Source: Acidimicrobiaceae bacterium (GTDB lineage: Bacteria; Actinomycetota; Acidimicrobiia; Acidimicrobiales; MedAcidi-G1). Taken from it: DNA of 35,900 nucleotides. The position numbers and the translations under genes are program-made. Under the pieces are notes generated by a model that saw only the letters and a list, made by a program, of their open reading frames with translations, made no database searches and had not been told where the DNA came from. The stretch lies in contig PBSS01000006.1 in NCBI GenBank assembly GCA_002726315.1, forward strand, positions 6,025-41,924, read 5' to 3'. Shown piece after piece: positions 21,645-29,918 of the stretch (within the stretch, counting starts at the first letter, position 1; each line of letters begins with the position of its first letter).

Positions 21645-24611
21645 ATGCGCCCTGAGGATGCACCACCACCACGTCCCCGCCCTATGCCCCGTAGGGGAAA
21701 ACGGGCTGGGTCGGGAAGGTTCCGGCTAATGGCGCTCGGAGCAGTGGCCGTCTTTTTCATTGGCATGGTGTCGTTGCGGGGACTGGCCAGCTTCTACACA
21801 GACTTTCTCTGGTTCGACTCTCTTGGCCACCGCGACGTGTTCACGTCGGTACTCGGTGCCCAAGTGGTCCTCGTCGTTCTCTTTGCGGTGCTGTTCTTCG
21901 GGAGTCTCTACGGGAACCTGGTCATTGCCGAGCGCCTGGCCCCAGCCGTTCGGCCACCCGGGCCCGAGGAGGAACTCCTTGTTCATTACCACCTCATCGT
22001 GGGTAGTCGCGGCAGGTTGCTACGACTAGGGGTGTCAGTTCTCTTCTCGCTGATTGCTGGCTTCGGAGTGTCAGACAAGTGGCAAGAGTGGCTTCTCTAT
22101 ACCAACCGCGTCGACTTCGGCATCGAGGATGCCCAGTTTGGGCGTGACATTGGATTCTTCATTTTTCAACTCCCGATGCTCACCTTTGTAGTCGGATGGC
22201 TCTTCTCGACTCTCGCCGTGACTCTCGTCATTACGTCCATTTCCCATTACCTAAACGGCGGTATCAGGTTCCAGACGATCGGCGAAAGGGTTAAGCCTCA
22301 GGTGAAGGCCCACCTTTCGGTATTGCTCGGCGCTATAGCCCTAGTGAAGGCCGCTGACTACTGGCTGGCCAGGTTCGAACTGACGACCTCAACCCGAGGG
22401 GTTGTTGACGGTGCCTCATACACGGATGTCAAAGCCGAACTTCCTGCAACCAACCTGCTGATCCTAATTTCACTGCTGGCTGTTGTGCTGCTTCTGGTGA
22501 ACATCCGACGCCGCGGTTGGGTACTGCCGACGTTGGCCGTCGGCCTGTGGTCGTTTGTGGCGCTAGTCATGGGTGGCATATACCCGGCCGTCATACAGGG
22601 CCTCAGGGTTGAGCCTGCCGAGTCCGAAAAAGAGGCTCTCTACATCGAACGAAACATTGAAGCGACGAGGACCGCCTACGGCCTTGACGAGATTCAAGAG
22701 GTGACGATTGACGATTTTGACACCGAGATCACAGCAGCGGACCTGAGATCAAATGTCAGGACGGTGCAGAACATCCGAATATTGGATCCGCTTATTGTCC
22801 AGGCAACCTTCGATCGCCTCCAGGGCGAGCGTGAGTTTTACCAGTTCAGCGAAATCCTCGACGATGGCCGGTATCAGGTTGACGGTGAGACGGCCCAGGT
22901 GATCCTTGGTGTTCGCGAACTGGACCTCAACACGACTCGCTCATGGGAGGCCCAACACGTTGCATTCACACACGGCTACGGCGCGGCGATGGCGCCGGTT
23001 AGCCAGGTGAAGGGCTCCGGAGACCCCAACTTCATTATCGGAGACCTACCGGTGGCAATCGATGACGGAGTCGACGTGGTTCTCGACACTCCACAGGTCT
23101 ACGTCGGGGAAGGCCTTGAGGGCTATGCAGTCGTCGGTGCGAGCCGAGACGAAGTTGACTTCACCGATGAGAACCAAGAGACCAGGGTGATCCGCTATTC
23201 CGACATCGGAGGCGAGGGAGGTGTTCAGATCGGGTCGGTCTTGCGCAAGTTGGCCTTCGCCCTCAGGTTCGGTCAGATAGAGCCCCTGATATCCAACTTC
23301 ATCACCGACGACTCTCAGATCATTTACGTGCGCGACGTACGTGAGCGAGTCGAGAAGTTGGCTCCATTCCTCCATGTCGACGCCGATCCTTATCCTGTGC
23401 TCGTAGACGGCGGGATCTACTACATAGTCGACGGCTACACGACCACCGACAGGTACCCGTACTCGCAACGTGCCCCGGTTTCGGACCTACCGGGAACCAG
23501 CGACCTCCGCCACAGGCTGAACTATGTGCGCAACTCGGTCAAAGCGGTTGTCGACTCCTTCTCCGGTGACGTCACCTTCTATGTTTCCGATCCTGACGAT
23601 CCATTAATTAGGGCCTATCAGGGTGCATTCTCTGGCCTATTTACACCGATGTCGGAAATGCCACCATCGCTGGCCGGGCACCTTCGCTACGCCGAGGACC
23701 TCTTCCGGATCCAGACTGAACTCTGGGGCGCCTACCACGTCGATGACACCGAGAACTTCTACCAGCGGGCAGCAGAATGGGCTGTCTCCCAGGACCCGGG
23801 CCGGACCGGGCAGGGTGCCGCCAACCTGACCGTCAGGGACGAACAGGGGATTCCATCGGGAACCAGAGATGCACGGATGGCGCCTTACCGCACAATGGTC
23901 GACCTTCCCGGCGGAGATCCCGACGGAGCTGAGTTCGTGATCATTAGGGCATTTGTTCCGCTTGATGAAGACGATGCCCGCAAGGAATTAGCTGCCTACA
24001 TGGTGGGCCGAAGCGACGGCCCCAACTACGGGGAGGCTGTCGTCTTCCGTCCACCGACATCTAACTTTGATGGTCCCGCCCTGGCCGAGGAGCGGATCCG
24101 TAACGACGAGGAGGTTGCAAGCCTTCAGACCCTGCTAAGCCAGCGTGGCTCGTCAGTGCTGTTCGGTGAGTTGCTGCTTGTACCGATTGAGAACTCAATT
24201 TTGTACGTGAGGCCACTTTATGTGCAGGCCGAGGGGGATAGGACCGTGCCTGAGTTGGAGCGCGTGATCGCCTCAGTTGGCGAGCGAGTCGTAATGGCTA
24301 ACTCGCTCAAGGAGGCGCTCGAGGAGTTGACCGGGGCTGACCTGAGCGACCTGTTCGGCGGAGTTGTCGCACCAAAACTGGCTGAAGGTAACGGTGAGGA
24401 GGGTTCCACGGCAGCTGATTCTGCTGACAAGTCAGCTGGTATCCCCTCAGTCATCGTGGACGGCGTGGCCGAGATCGTGGCCGAGATTGAACGGCTTCAG
24501 GCTGGTGCTGCAGGTGCGCTTGCCGAAGATCCGGCTGATTGGCTGGAGTTCGGGCGCATCCAGGCCCGCATCCAGGAACTAGTGACTGTCCTGGCTGACT
24601 ACGCCGACTGA
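21645..24611 (+). CDS. UPF0182 family large membrane protein
   Basis: The protein is 988 residues, the normal length of UPF0182. A proline- and arginine-rich cytoplasmic N-terminus precedes about seven hydrophobic spans in the first 310 residues. The long remainder is a hydrophilic, probably extracytoplasmic domain with typical segments such as EKEALYIERNIEATRTAYGL, FTHGYGAAMAPVSQV and LRHRLNYVRNSVKAVVDSFSG. The C-terminus is acidic. Function is not established. It follows the PDZ-Lon protease as in mycobacteria, which suggests a shared process at the cell envelope, possibly with UPF0182 as a partner or substrate of the protease (inference). The hexamer at 21633 suggests it can also be transcribed separately. 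Confidence 0.95.
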   Translation: MRPEDAPPPRPRPMPRRGKRAGSGRFRLMALGAVAVFFIGMVSLRGLASFYTDFLWFDSLGHRDVFTSVLGAQVVLVVLFAVLFFGSLYGNLVIAERLAPAVRPPGPEEELLVHYHLIVGSRGRLLRLGVSVLFSLIAGFGVSDKWQEWLLYTNRVDFGIEDAQFGRDIGFFIFQLPMLTFVVGWLFSTLAVTLVITSISHYLNGGIRFQTIGERVKPQVKAHLSVLLGAIALVKAADYWLARFELTTSTRGVVDGASYTDVKAELPATNLLILISLLAVVLLLVNIRRRGWVLPTLAVGLWSFVALVMGGIYPAVIQGLRVEPAESEKEALYIERNIEATRTAYGLDEIQEVTIDDFDTEITAADLRSNVRTVQNIRILDPLIVQATFDRLQGEREFYQFSEILDDGRYQVDGETAQVILGVRELDLNTTRSWEAQHVAFTHGYGAAMAPVSQVKGSGDPNFIIGDLPVAIDDGVDVVLDTPQVYVGEGLEGYAVVGASRDEVDFTDENQETRVIRYSDIGGEGGVQIGSVLRKLAFALRFGQIEPLISNFITDDSQIIYVRDVRERVEKLAPFLHVDADPYPVLVDGGIYYIVDGYTTTDRYPYSQRAPVSDLPGTSDLRHRLNYVRNSVKAVVDSFSGDVTFYVSDPDDPLIRAYQGAFSGLFTPMSEMPPSLAGHLRYAEDLFRIQTELWGAYHVDDTENFYQRAAEWAVSQDPGRTGQGAANLTVRDEQGIPSGTRDARMAPYRTMVDLPGGDPDGAEFVIIRAFVPLDEDDARKELAAYMVGRSDGPNYGEAVVFRPPTSNFDGPALAEERIRNDEEVASLQTLLSQRGSSVLFGELLLVPIENSILYVRPLYVQAEGDRTVPELERVIASVGERVVMANSLKEALEELTGADLSDLFGGVVAPKLAEGNGEEGSTAADSADKSAGIPSVIVDGVAEIVAEIERLQAGAAGALAEDPADWLEFGRIQARIQELVTVLADYAD

Positions 24612-24616
24612 TCCGA

Positions 24617-24632
24617 CAGACGGGTGAGTCTG
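24617..24632 (+). terminator. Possible terminator after the UPF0182 gene
   Basis: CAGAC (24617-24621) and GTCTG (24628-24632) form a five-base-pair stem with a six-base loop, followed after a few bases by two T-runs (24639-24642 and 24647-24651). The stem is short, so this is a weak candidate. Confidence 0.3.
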
Positions 24633-24658
24633 GCCATGTTTTCCGGTTTTTCTGTGGC

Positions 24659-25048
24659 CTAGTTTGCCGGTTGCCAACCACTGGTGCGTCGGCTCCCAGG
24701 AGCGCGGGCTGGTGAGTCTGCGCTTAGGTCTTCGAAGGCCTCGTCGTCTGCAAGGGAGGGTGTGGAGGGGTCATCTTCGAAGGTGAGCCCAGCCTGGTTT
24801 CCCAATTCGGCGATTCTGCCGCGTAATTCCACGGTCACTCTCGACAGCTCAGCGGACAGGCGGGCTGCGTGGAGGCGTAGTTCCATCACAGCGTCATCGT
24901 CGCCACTGGTGGCATGTTCCCCCAACGAATCGAAGCGGTTCTCCAAGGTGGAGACACGGTCTTCAACATCACGGAGCCCGTTGACGAGGTCGAGCAACAT
25001 CTGGTCGGGAGCCAGGTCGGTCGACAGTCGCTCTCTTCTTCGTCGCAC
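24659..25048 (-). CDS. Predicted coiled-coil protein, hypothetical
   Basis: The protein is 129 residues, family not recognised. A basic start (RRRRERL) is followed by a heptad-rich helix at about residues 18-85 (LVNGLRDVEDRVSTLENRF, then LRLHAARLSAELSRVTVEL), likely a coiled coil, and then an acidic, disordered tail. It is soluble-looking, without signal or membrane span. The GTG start has a TACCAT hexamer six bases upstream, supporting it as a real first gene. It is convergent with UPF0182 and diverges from the lipoprotein gene. Confidence 0.65.
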   Translation of the reverse strand: MRRRRERLSTDLAPDQMLLDLVNGLRDVEDRVSTLENRFDSLGEHATSGDDDAVMELRLHAARLSAELSRVTVELRGRIAELGNQAGLTFEDDPSTPSLADDEAFEDLSADSPARAPGSRRTSGWQPAN

Positions 25049-25054
25049 GGCTCG

Positions 25055-25060
25055 ATGGTA
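25055..25060 (-). promoter_or_regulatory. Leaderless-type -10 element for the coiled-coil gene
   Basis: TACCAT on the minus strand, six bases before the GTG at 25048. Confidence 0.45.
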
Positions 25061-25154
25061 CTAAGTGCCCCCTAGAGGTAGGTGGCGCGAGCACAGCTTG
25101 TCGTTAATAGGTAGATGACCGTTGGGCCGACCCCTGCCGAGATCAACCTGTGGG

Positions 25155-25160
25155 TACCCT
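25155..25160 (+). promoter_or_regulatory. Leaderless-type -10 element for the lipoprotein gene
   Basis: TACCCT, six bases before the GTG at 25167. It favours that start over the in-frame GTG at 25122. Confidence 0.45.
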
Positions 25161-25166
25161 GCTGTC

Positions 25167-26021
25167 GTGCCAAAATGGTCCACAAGGCCGGTCCTCGCCA
25201 CAGCTCTGGCCGCCATCGTCTGTATTGCACCAGGTTGTGCGACTGATCTTGGCCGGGGCCTGTCAGACGCTCATGACCCGGTGGTTGCTGCCCCAGTCAC
25301 AGCACCTCCTCGAAGTTCCACTTCCAACGTGTCGTTCGCACCTCCGGCAGTGTCACCTGTTGGTTCGTGGGTCTTCCTCCCGGTGACCCCATCTCTTTCT
25401 ATTGAGCGACTGACGGGCACGATCGAACCGGATGGAACGTTCGACATGGCGTTTCCGACTGTTGATGGTTTGGGTGTGGCTGCGGGAGTGGGTTCCCAAC
25501 TGCGACAACCGGTGGAGCACGCTAGGGCCCTATTCGCAGCCGACCTGTTCGAGGACGAGTCGTCAGACATCGAGCCGAGCCACCTTTTTGGTAGCGGAGT
25601 CGTGTCCCTGCTCGACACTCGGGTGGTAAGTGTCGAATATGACCTGACCGTTGAATGGGGTGGCGCTGCCAGTGGAGACCAGTGGGTAGCAGCGGTTGTA
25701 GTGGATCTTGCTGATGGCAGCCTTTTGGGTCCACTTGACGTCTTTTATGACGACAGCCCATGGTTGGAAACTCTCGCGAGGGTGGCTAACGCCGATCTGA
25801 CGGAACGCTTTGGCAAGGACGTGGTTTGGACTGAGGGCCTGGCAGTTGAAGCATCCAACTTCGAGAACCTTGCCCTCAGTGCAGACGGGGTAGTCCTGTT
25901 ATTTGATCGCTACCAGGTAGGTCCGGGTGTCCTTGGGGCTCCAAGGGTGACAGTACCGTGGTTGGAGATCGGAAAGTTTGTCGATCCGAATGGCCCTGTT
26001 GGGCACCTAGTCGGTGGTTGA
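25167..26021 (+). CDS. Putative secreted lipoprotein with a DUF3298/RsiV-like domain
   Basis: The protein is about 284 residues. The N-terminus (VPKWSTRPVLATALAAIVC) is a signal peptide with a basic n-region and hydrophobic core, ending near APGC, a somewhat atypical lipobox. A proline- and serine-rich linker follows. The C-terminal part, with YDDSPWLETLARVANADLTE, then FENLALSADGVVLLFDRYQV and GAPRVTVPWLEIGKF, resembles the DUF3298 domain of the anti-sigma factor RsiV and related cell-surface proteins, where it can bind lysozyme. No sigma factor is adjacent. The start at 25167 rather than 25122 gives a clean signal peptide. The domain assignment is by pattern only. Confidence 0.65.
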   Translation: MPKWSTRPVLATALAAIVCIAPGCATDLGRGLSDAHDPVVAAPVTAPPRSSTSNVSFAPPAVSPVGSWVFLPVTPSLSIERLTGTIEPDGTFDMAFPTVDGLGVAAGVGSQLRQPVEHARALFAADLFEDESSDIEPSHLFGSGVVSLLDTRVVSVEYDLTVEWGGAASGDQWVAAVVVDLADGSLLGPLDVFYDDSPWLETLARVANADLTERFGKDVVWTEGLAVEASNFENLALSADGVVLLFDRYQVGPGVLGAPRVTVPWLEIGKFVDPNGPVGHLVGG

Positions 26022-26032
26022 GCCTGTTTGGT

Positions 26033-27604
26033 TCAGTCGAGTCCAAGCCTTACAAACTGTTCACTAGGGGCTTCAACTTCGATGAGGGCGTGGCGGAGCA
26101 GGGCCACGTAGTGGTTGGAGCGTGCTGAGTCTGCTAGATCCTCGGATTCTTCACTGTCGGAGGTGTCGTAGAGTTCCGATTCTGCTCCAGCAGTCTGACC
26201 TGCAAGGTAGACAGCACCGCTGTTGAGGTCATCGGCGGTGAATGGCTGTCGGATCACTGGGATGTCACTTCCCGGCATGCGGTCGAGTGTCGCCCTATCG
26301 TCAGGTCGGGCAAGACTGAGTCGCGGAAAGGCGTGGACGGGCATTGTCGACCACCTGTTTGACCAGACACTTACGTCGGTCCGTTCACCCTCAACCCCGC
26401 GGATGTACTTACCTTCTCTATCGATGACGTTGACTTCGCGTCCGAAATAGCCCTGCAGGAGATACTCGTGTGCCGTGGGTCGGGTTCCCTCGATCACACC
26501 TCGGAGCGAAACCCCGTGTGTGCGGTGCTCAATCTCAAGGTTGAACAGGTCGGTGAGTGTGGCATGGACATCGACGCTAGTGGTGAGGGCATCCCGACTG
26601 CCGGGTTCGACCCCGGGCCACGCCACGAGCATCGGGATGGCTCCGAGCAGGTTGTAGATGGGGGACAGGGGCTTTCCGAACATTTCATCTCGTTCGCCTA
26701 GGTAGTGGCCATGGTCCGTGACTAGGAACAGAGCAGTGTCATCCCACAGACCATTGTTGTCCATGGAGTCCAGGACTTTCCCGAGCCAGTGATCGATCAT
26801 CGACAACTTGGCTCCGTAGTTGGCCCTCAACTGCTCGGCCTGATGTTCTGTGATGAAGCCTTTCTCAATCACGTGGCGGCCATAGGGCGGCCATATCTGA
26901 AGGGGTTCGTCGCGCTGGTCGTGATAGCGGTAGGCCCAGCGCTCGGGTGTGTCAAACGGCTCGTGGGGGTCAAACTCATCGACGAACAGGAAGAACCTGT
27001 CATGATGTCCGGCATTCCGGTCAAGCCAGTCTGCAGTCGCCTGCATGGTCCGCGGTCCGGGAAAGTCGGCCTCATCGCGGAACCATGTTCTTGAGGTGTC
27101 GTAGCCCCTGTGTACCCAACCCTCTGTGGCCGGCAGTGCGGGGGTACCCACCCAAGAAGGATCCTCTCTGAGCCGCCATGGGTCGCCCTCGTGACCCCTT
27201 ACGTAGTCCCACATCCCAAAGTCGGTGTGGTAGTTCTCACCACCGGTCTCAAAGAGGTGAGGGTGGTCGGTGATGATGCCGGTGGCGACACCGTGCATTC
27301 GCATCTCGCGGGCGATGTTGGATTCCCAGATCTCGATAGAACCCCACGGTCTCCATAGGAAGTCCCAGGCACCACAGAGGATGTCGTGGCGTGCAGGCAT
27401 GCACGGCAGTGAAGCCGAGTAATGACGATCGAAGCGAAGTGAGCGGGCCGCAAGCCTGTCAAGGTTCGGTGTTTCGAATTCAGTGCCTCCATAGCAGCCC
27501 AGCATTCGCCGGTTGAGGCTGTCGAGCAGGATGACCACGACGTTGCGTGGTCCCGAACCGTCGATGAACGGCTTTGGTTCCGGCGTCGCGAACTGGTCGG
27601 TCAC
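26033..27604 (-). CDS. Type I (formylglycine) sulfatase family hydrolase
   Basis: The protein is 523 residues with the alkaline-phosphatase-type sulfatase fold. Metal-binding D28 lies in VVILLDSLNRRMLGCYGG, and the C68-M-P-A-R72 motif supplies the cysteine that is oxidised to formylglycine. Later conserved parts are FVDEFDPHEPFD and LVTDHGHYLGERDEMFGK, which complete the calcium site and lysine. No signal peptide is seen, so it should act in the cytoplasm. It could be a sulfatase or a related phosphonate or phosphodiester hydrolase. The GTG start at 27604 follows the mgtC stop by five bases; an in-frame ATG at 27706 would overlap mgtC heavily. It ends a four-gene minus-strand run. Confidence 0.85.
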   Translation of the reverse strand: MTDQFATPEPKPFIDGSGPRNVVVILLDSLNRRMLGCYGGTEFETPNLDRLAARSLRFDRHYSASLPCMPARHDILCGAWDFLWRPWGSIEIWESNIAREMRMHGVATGIITDHPHLFETGGENYHTDFGMWDYVRGHEGDPWRLREDPSWVGTPALPATEGWVHRGYDTSRTWFRDEADFPGPRTMQATADWLDRNAGHHDRFFLFVDEFDPHEPFDTPERWAYRYHDQRDEPLQIWPPYGRHVIEKGFITEHQAEQLRANYGAKLSMIDHWLGKVLDSMDNNGLWDDTALFLVTDHGHYLGERDEMFGKPLSPIYNLLGAIPMLVAWPGVEPGSRDALTTSVDVHATLTDLFNLEIEHRTHGVSLRGVIEGTRPTAHEYLLQGYFGREVNVIDREGKYIRGVEGERTDVSVWSNRWSTMPVHAFPRLSLARPDDRATLDRMPGSDIPVIRQPFTADDLNSGAVYLAGQTAGAESELYDTSDSEESEDLADSARSNHYVALLRHALIEVEAPSEQFVRLGLD

Positions 27605-27609
27605 CTGAG

Positions 27610-28287
27610 TCAACCGGTCGGGGGTGGCGGGCTGATTTCGATGACGTCGGGTCGGTCGGCGAGTTGAAGTAACAGGTTGTCCAACCGGGGTACTGCAATT
27701 CCCCACACCACCACACTCGTGCGGCGGATGTCGCCCTCATCGGCTGTCTCGATCATGCTGAGGCGTCCACCGGAGTCGCCCACTTCGGAGATGAGGGTGT
27801 CAAGGGTGTCGTGGCCCCCGAGGTGACTGATATCGAGACGGCGCCGTGAGCGGGGAGAAAGTACGTATGGCTTCAGTGGACCGAAGGCCAGAACCACGAT
27901 GAGTGCCATTGCTCCCGATGCAACCGACACCAGGTAGAGGCCCATACCTGCAGCTACACCGAAGGCCGCCGCCATCCAGAGCGTGGCAGCTGTGGTGATC
28001 CCCGTGATCGTGACACCGCTACGGATCATGGCGCCAGCGCCGATGAAGCCGATTCCGGTCACCACCTGAGCTGCAATCCTGGAGGGGTCGTTTTGAACAC
28101 CCACCACGGCGAACGCTCCGGCGATCGTGAACAGTGCTGCTCCGAGTGCTACCAGGGTGTGGGTGCGTAGTCCGGCGGTCTTGTGACGGGTCTCGCGTTC
28201 GAGGCCGAGCACTGCGCCGAGTACCACGGCCAAGGCAAGTCGGGCAATCAGTTCCAGTTCTGTTGGAGCGGTCATGGCTCCAAGCAT
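27610..28287 (-). CDS. MgtC/SapB family membrane protein
   Basis: The protein is 225 residues. The signatures LGAVLGLERETRHKTAGLRT and GIGFIGAGAMIRSG followed by GITTAATLWMAAAFGVAAGMG define the MgtC/SapB membrane domain, with about four spans in the first 145 residues. A short cytoplasmic domain of about 75 residues, ACT-like in some family members, follows. MgtC proteins affect growth at low magnesium and can inhibit F-type ATP synthase in some pathogens; many homologs have no known role. ATG 28275 is an alternative start. It lies 21 bases after the MttB-family gene, an unexpected companion. Confidence 0.9.
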   Translation of the reverse strand: MLGAMTAPTELELIARLALAVVLGAVLGLERETRHKTAGLRTHTLVALGAALFTIAGAFAVVGVQNDPSRIAAQVVTGIGFIGAGAMIRSGVTITGITTAATLWMAAAFGVAAGMGLYLVSVASGAMALIVVLAFGPLKPYVLSPRSRRRLDISHLGGHDTLDTLISEVGDSGGRLSMIETADEGDIRRTSVVVWGIAVPRLDNLLLQLADRPDVIEISPPPPTG

Positions 28288-28308
28288 GGCACCTGGTCTG
28301 CTGGGTGG

Positions 28309-29889
28309 CTACCAGCGACTGCTGGCGGTCAACTCTTCGACGGGAAGGTGGATGTCGAACTGCTGGCGCACGGCATCATCCACAGCGGGTGGGATGTGGG
28401 AGGGGAAATGTGTTGAGAGCACATTTTGGACGTGCTCCCGGGCCCGTTCGTCGACGGACTTGGAACCGGCGTCATACCAGTTGTCGGGGTTAAGTCGGTC
28501 GCCAACCTCAGGGTATAGATACTCGGTCTGCATCATAGCGAGCGTCTGGTCATGGCCCAGGAAGTGTCCTGGCCCGCGAACAACGTCATGGATCACCTCG
28601 GCCGACAGGGTCTCGGGAGTGACTTCAATTCCCCGAATGGAGCGGTTGATGGCTCCGAGCATGTCGTTGTCGATGACGAGGGCTTCGAACGAGCAAGCCA
28701 GCAGGCTGGCAAGCATCCCGGCTGACTCGTAGACGAGGTTGGCACCCGCGTGGCCCGCTAGGGCCACAGTGAGTCCCTTCTCATATCCGGCCTGGGCATC
28801 GGGCAACTTGGAGTCGGTCATGCCCGCGGCAACCCCTGAGGGAAGTCCCAGCCAATTGCAGACCTGGGCCGACGCTGCGTTGATTACAGCCTCCTCGCCT
28901 GATCCTCCGCTCATGGCACCTGTGCGTAGGTCTGACACAAATGGCCAGAGGGCCATGACACAGGGGTGCCCGGCCTTGAGGAGGTTGACGCATGTCAGTG
29001 CCCCTAGGCACTCGGCGAGACCTTGGGCGAGTGATCCGGCCAGGGCAGCCGGTGAGGTGGCACCGGCCTGTCCGGCCGACACCAACTTGATCGGCATCCC
29101 GAGCCTGGTTTGGGCAACCATGCATCTGGCTGCTTCCTCAGCGAAGCGCAGCGGCGGTACGACAAAAGTATTGTGCGCCATACAGAAGGGTCGGTCGGCA
29201 AAGGCACCCTGGCGCTCGAGCATGGTGTCGAACATCTCGATCGTCTCGAAGACATGCTCGGGTTGGAAGAACGAGATACCGATCGGCTTGGTGGTGCCCA
29301 TAGCTACCGCGTAGGCAGTGTTGAGGTCCAGGTCGTGGCTGTCGGCCATGTCTCTTGGGACGAGGGTTCGGCCGTGGAAGTGGATGTGGTCGAGGGTGTC
29401 GATGAGGCGGGATGTGTCATAGATGTCCAGGAGCGTTGACGGCCGGTGGGTACGGGTTTCGTGTTCCCAGATCGATACGGCCGCACCCGCGGTGCCGAAG
29501 TGCACTCCGCTGCCGCCGATGTCGATGGAGCGATTGTGGTCAAGGCCGTGCCAGGTGAATGTCTTGGCGGCTGTTGCAATGGCATGTTCCACGACTGAAC
29601 GGGGGAAGAGGAGGCGCTGGTCTTCGTCCAGTCGACCTCCGGCAGCCGTGACCACTTCAATGAACTCCTCAATGGCACCGGCCATGCCGACGTCTTCGAG
29701 CAAGCACAGGGCGGTTTCGTAGACCTGTGCGCAGTCCGATTCGGTGAGGGGGATGTAGCGGCCACCGGGATAGCCGGGTTTCACAGCCAATTCGTACTCG
29801 GAGGGGCCAGTGACCCGGGCTGCGACCCGGGCGGCACGGCCACCGGACCTGCGTCGTGGCGCCTCCCCAGTGGTTGCAGTGTCGCTCAT
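28309..29889 (-). CDS. MttB-family trimethylamine/betaine methyltransferase, non-pyrrolysine type
   Basis: The protein is 526 residues and matches the trimethylamine methyltransferase (MttB) family throughout, for example GLDHNRSIDIGGSGVHFGTA, GTTKPIGISFFQ and AGQAGATSPAALAGSLAQGL. The frame has no internal TAG, so it lacks pyrrolysine, as do members such as the glycine betaine methyltransferase MtgB. Characterised members move a methyl group from a quaternary amine to a corrinoid protein. No corrinoid protein or activating enzyme is encoded in the window. A G-rich ribosome site (GGGGG) precedes the ATG. It follows the dimethylglycine/sarcosine dehydrogenase-like gene by 29 bases, which supports stepwise demethylation of betaine or a similar compound. 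Confidence 0.88.
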   Translation of the reverse strand: MSDTATTGEAPRRRSGGRAARVAARVTGPSEYELAVKPGYPGGRYIPLTESDCAQVYETALCLLEDVGMAGAIEEFIEVVTAAGGRLDEDQRLLFPRSVVEHAIATAAKTFTWHGLDHNRSIDIGGSGVHFGTAGAAVSIWEHETRTHRPSTLLDIYDTSRLIDTLDHIHFHGRTLVPRDMADSHDLDLNTAYAVAMGTTKPIGISFFQPEHVFETIEMFDTMLERQGAFADRPFCMAHNTFVVPPLRFAEEAARCMVAQTRLGMPIKLVSAGQAGATSPAALAGSLAQGLAECLGALTCVNLLKAGHPCVMALWPFVSDLRTGAMSGGSGEEAVINAASAQVCNWLGLPSGVAAGMTDSKLPDAQAGYEKGLTVALAGHAGANLVYESAGMLASLLACSFEALVIDNDMLGAINRSIRGIEVTPETLSAEVIHDVVRGPGHFLGHDQTLAMMQTEYLYPEVGDRLNPDNWYDAGSKSVDERAREHVQNVLSTHFPSHIPPAVDDAVRQQFDIHLPVEELTASSRW

Positions 29890-29918
29890 CGGGTCCCCCT
29901 AGCCTCTTCGCTTTTCGT

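Noticed and set aside
28309-29889. Pyrrolysine in the MttB-family protein
   Set aside because: The frame is complete without any in-frame TAG, so the protein is the non-pyrrolysine type.
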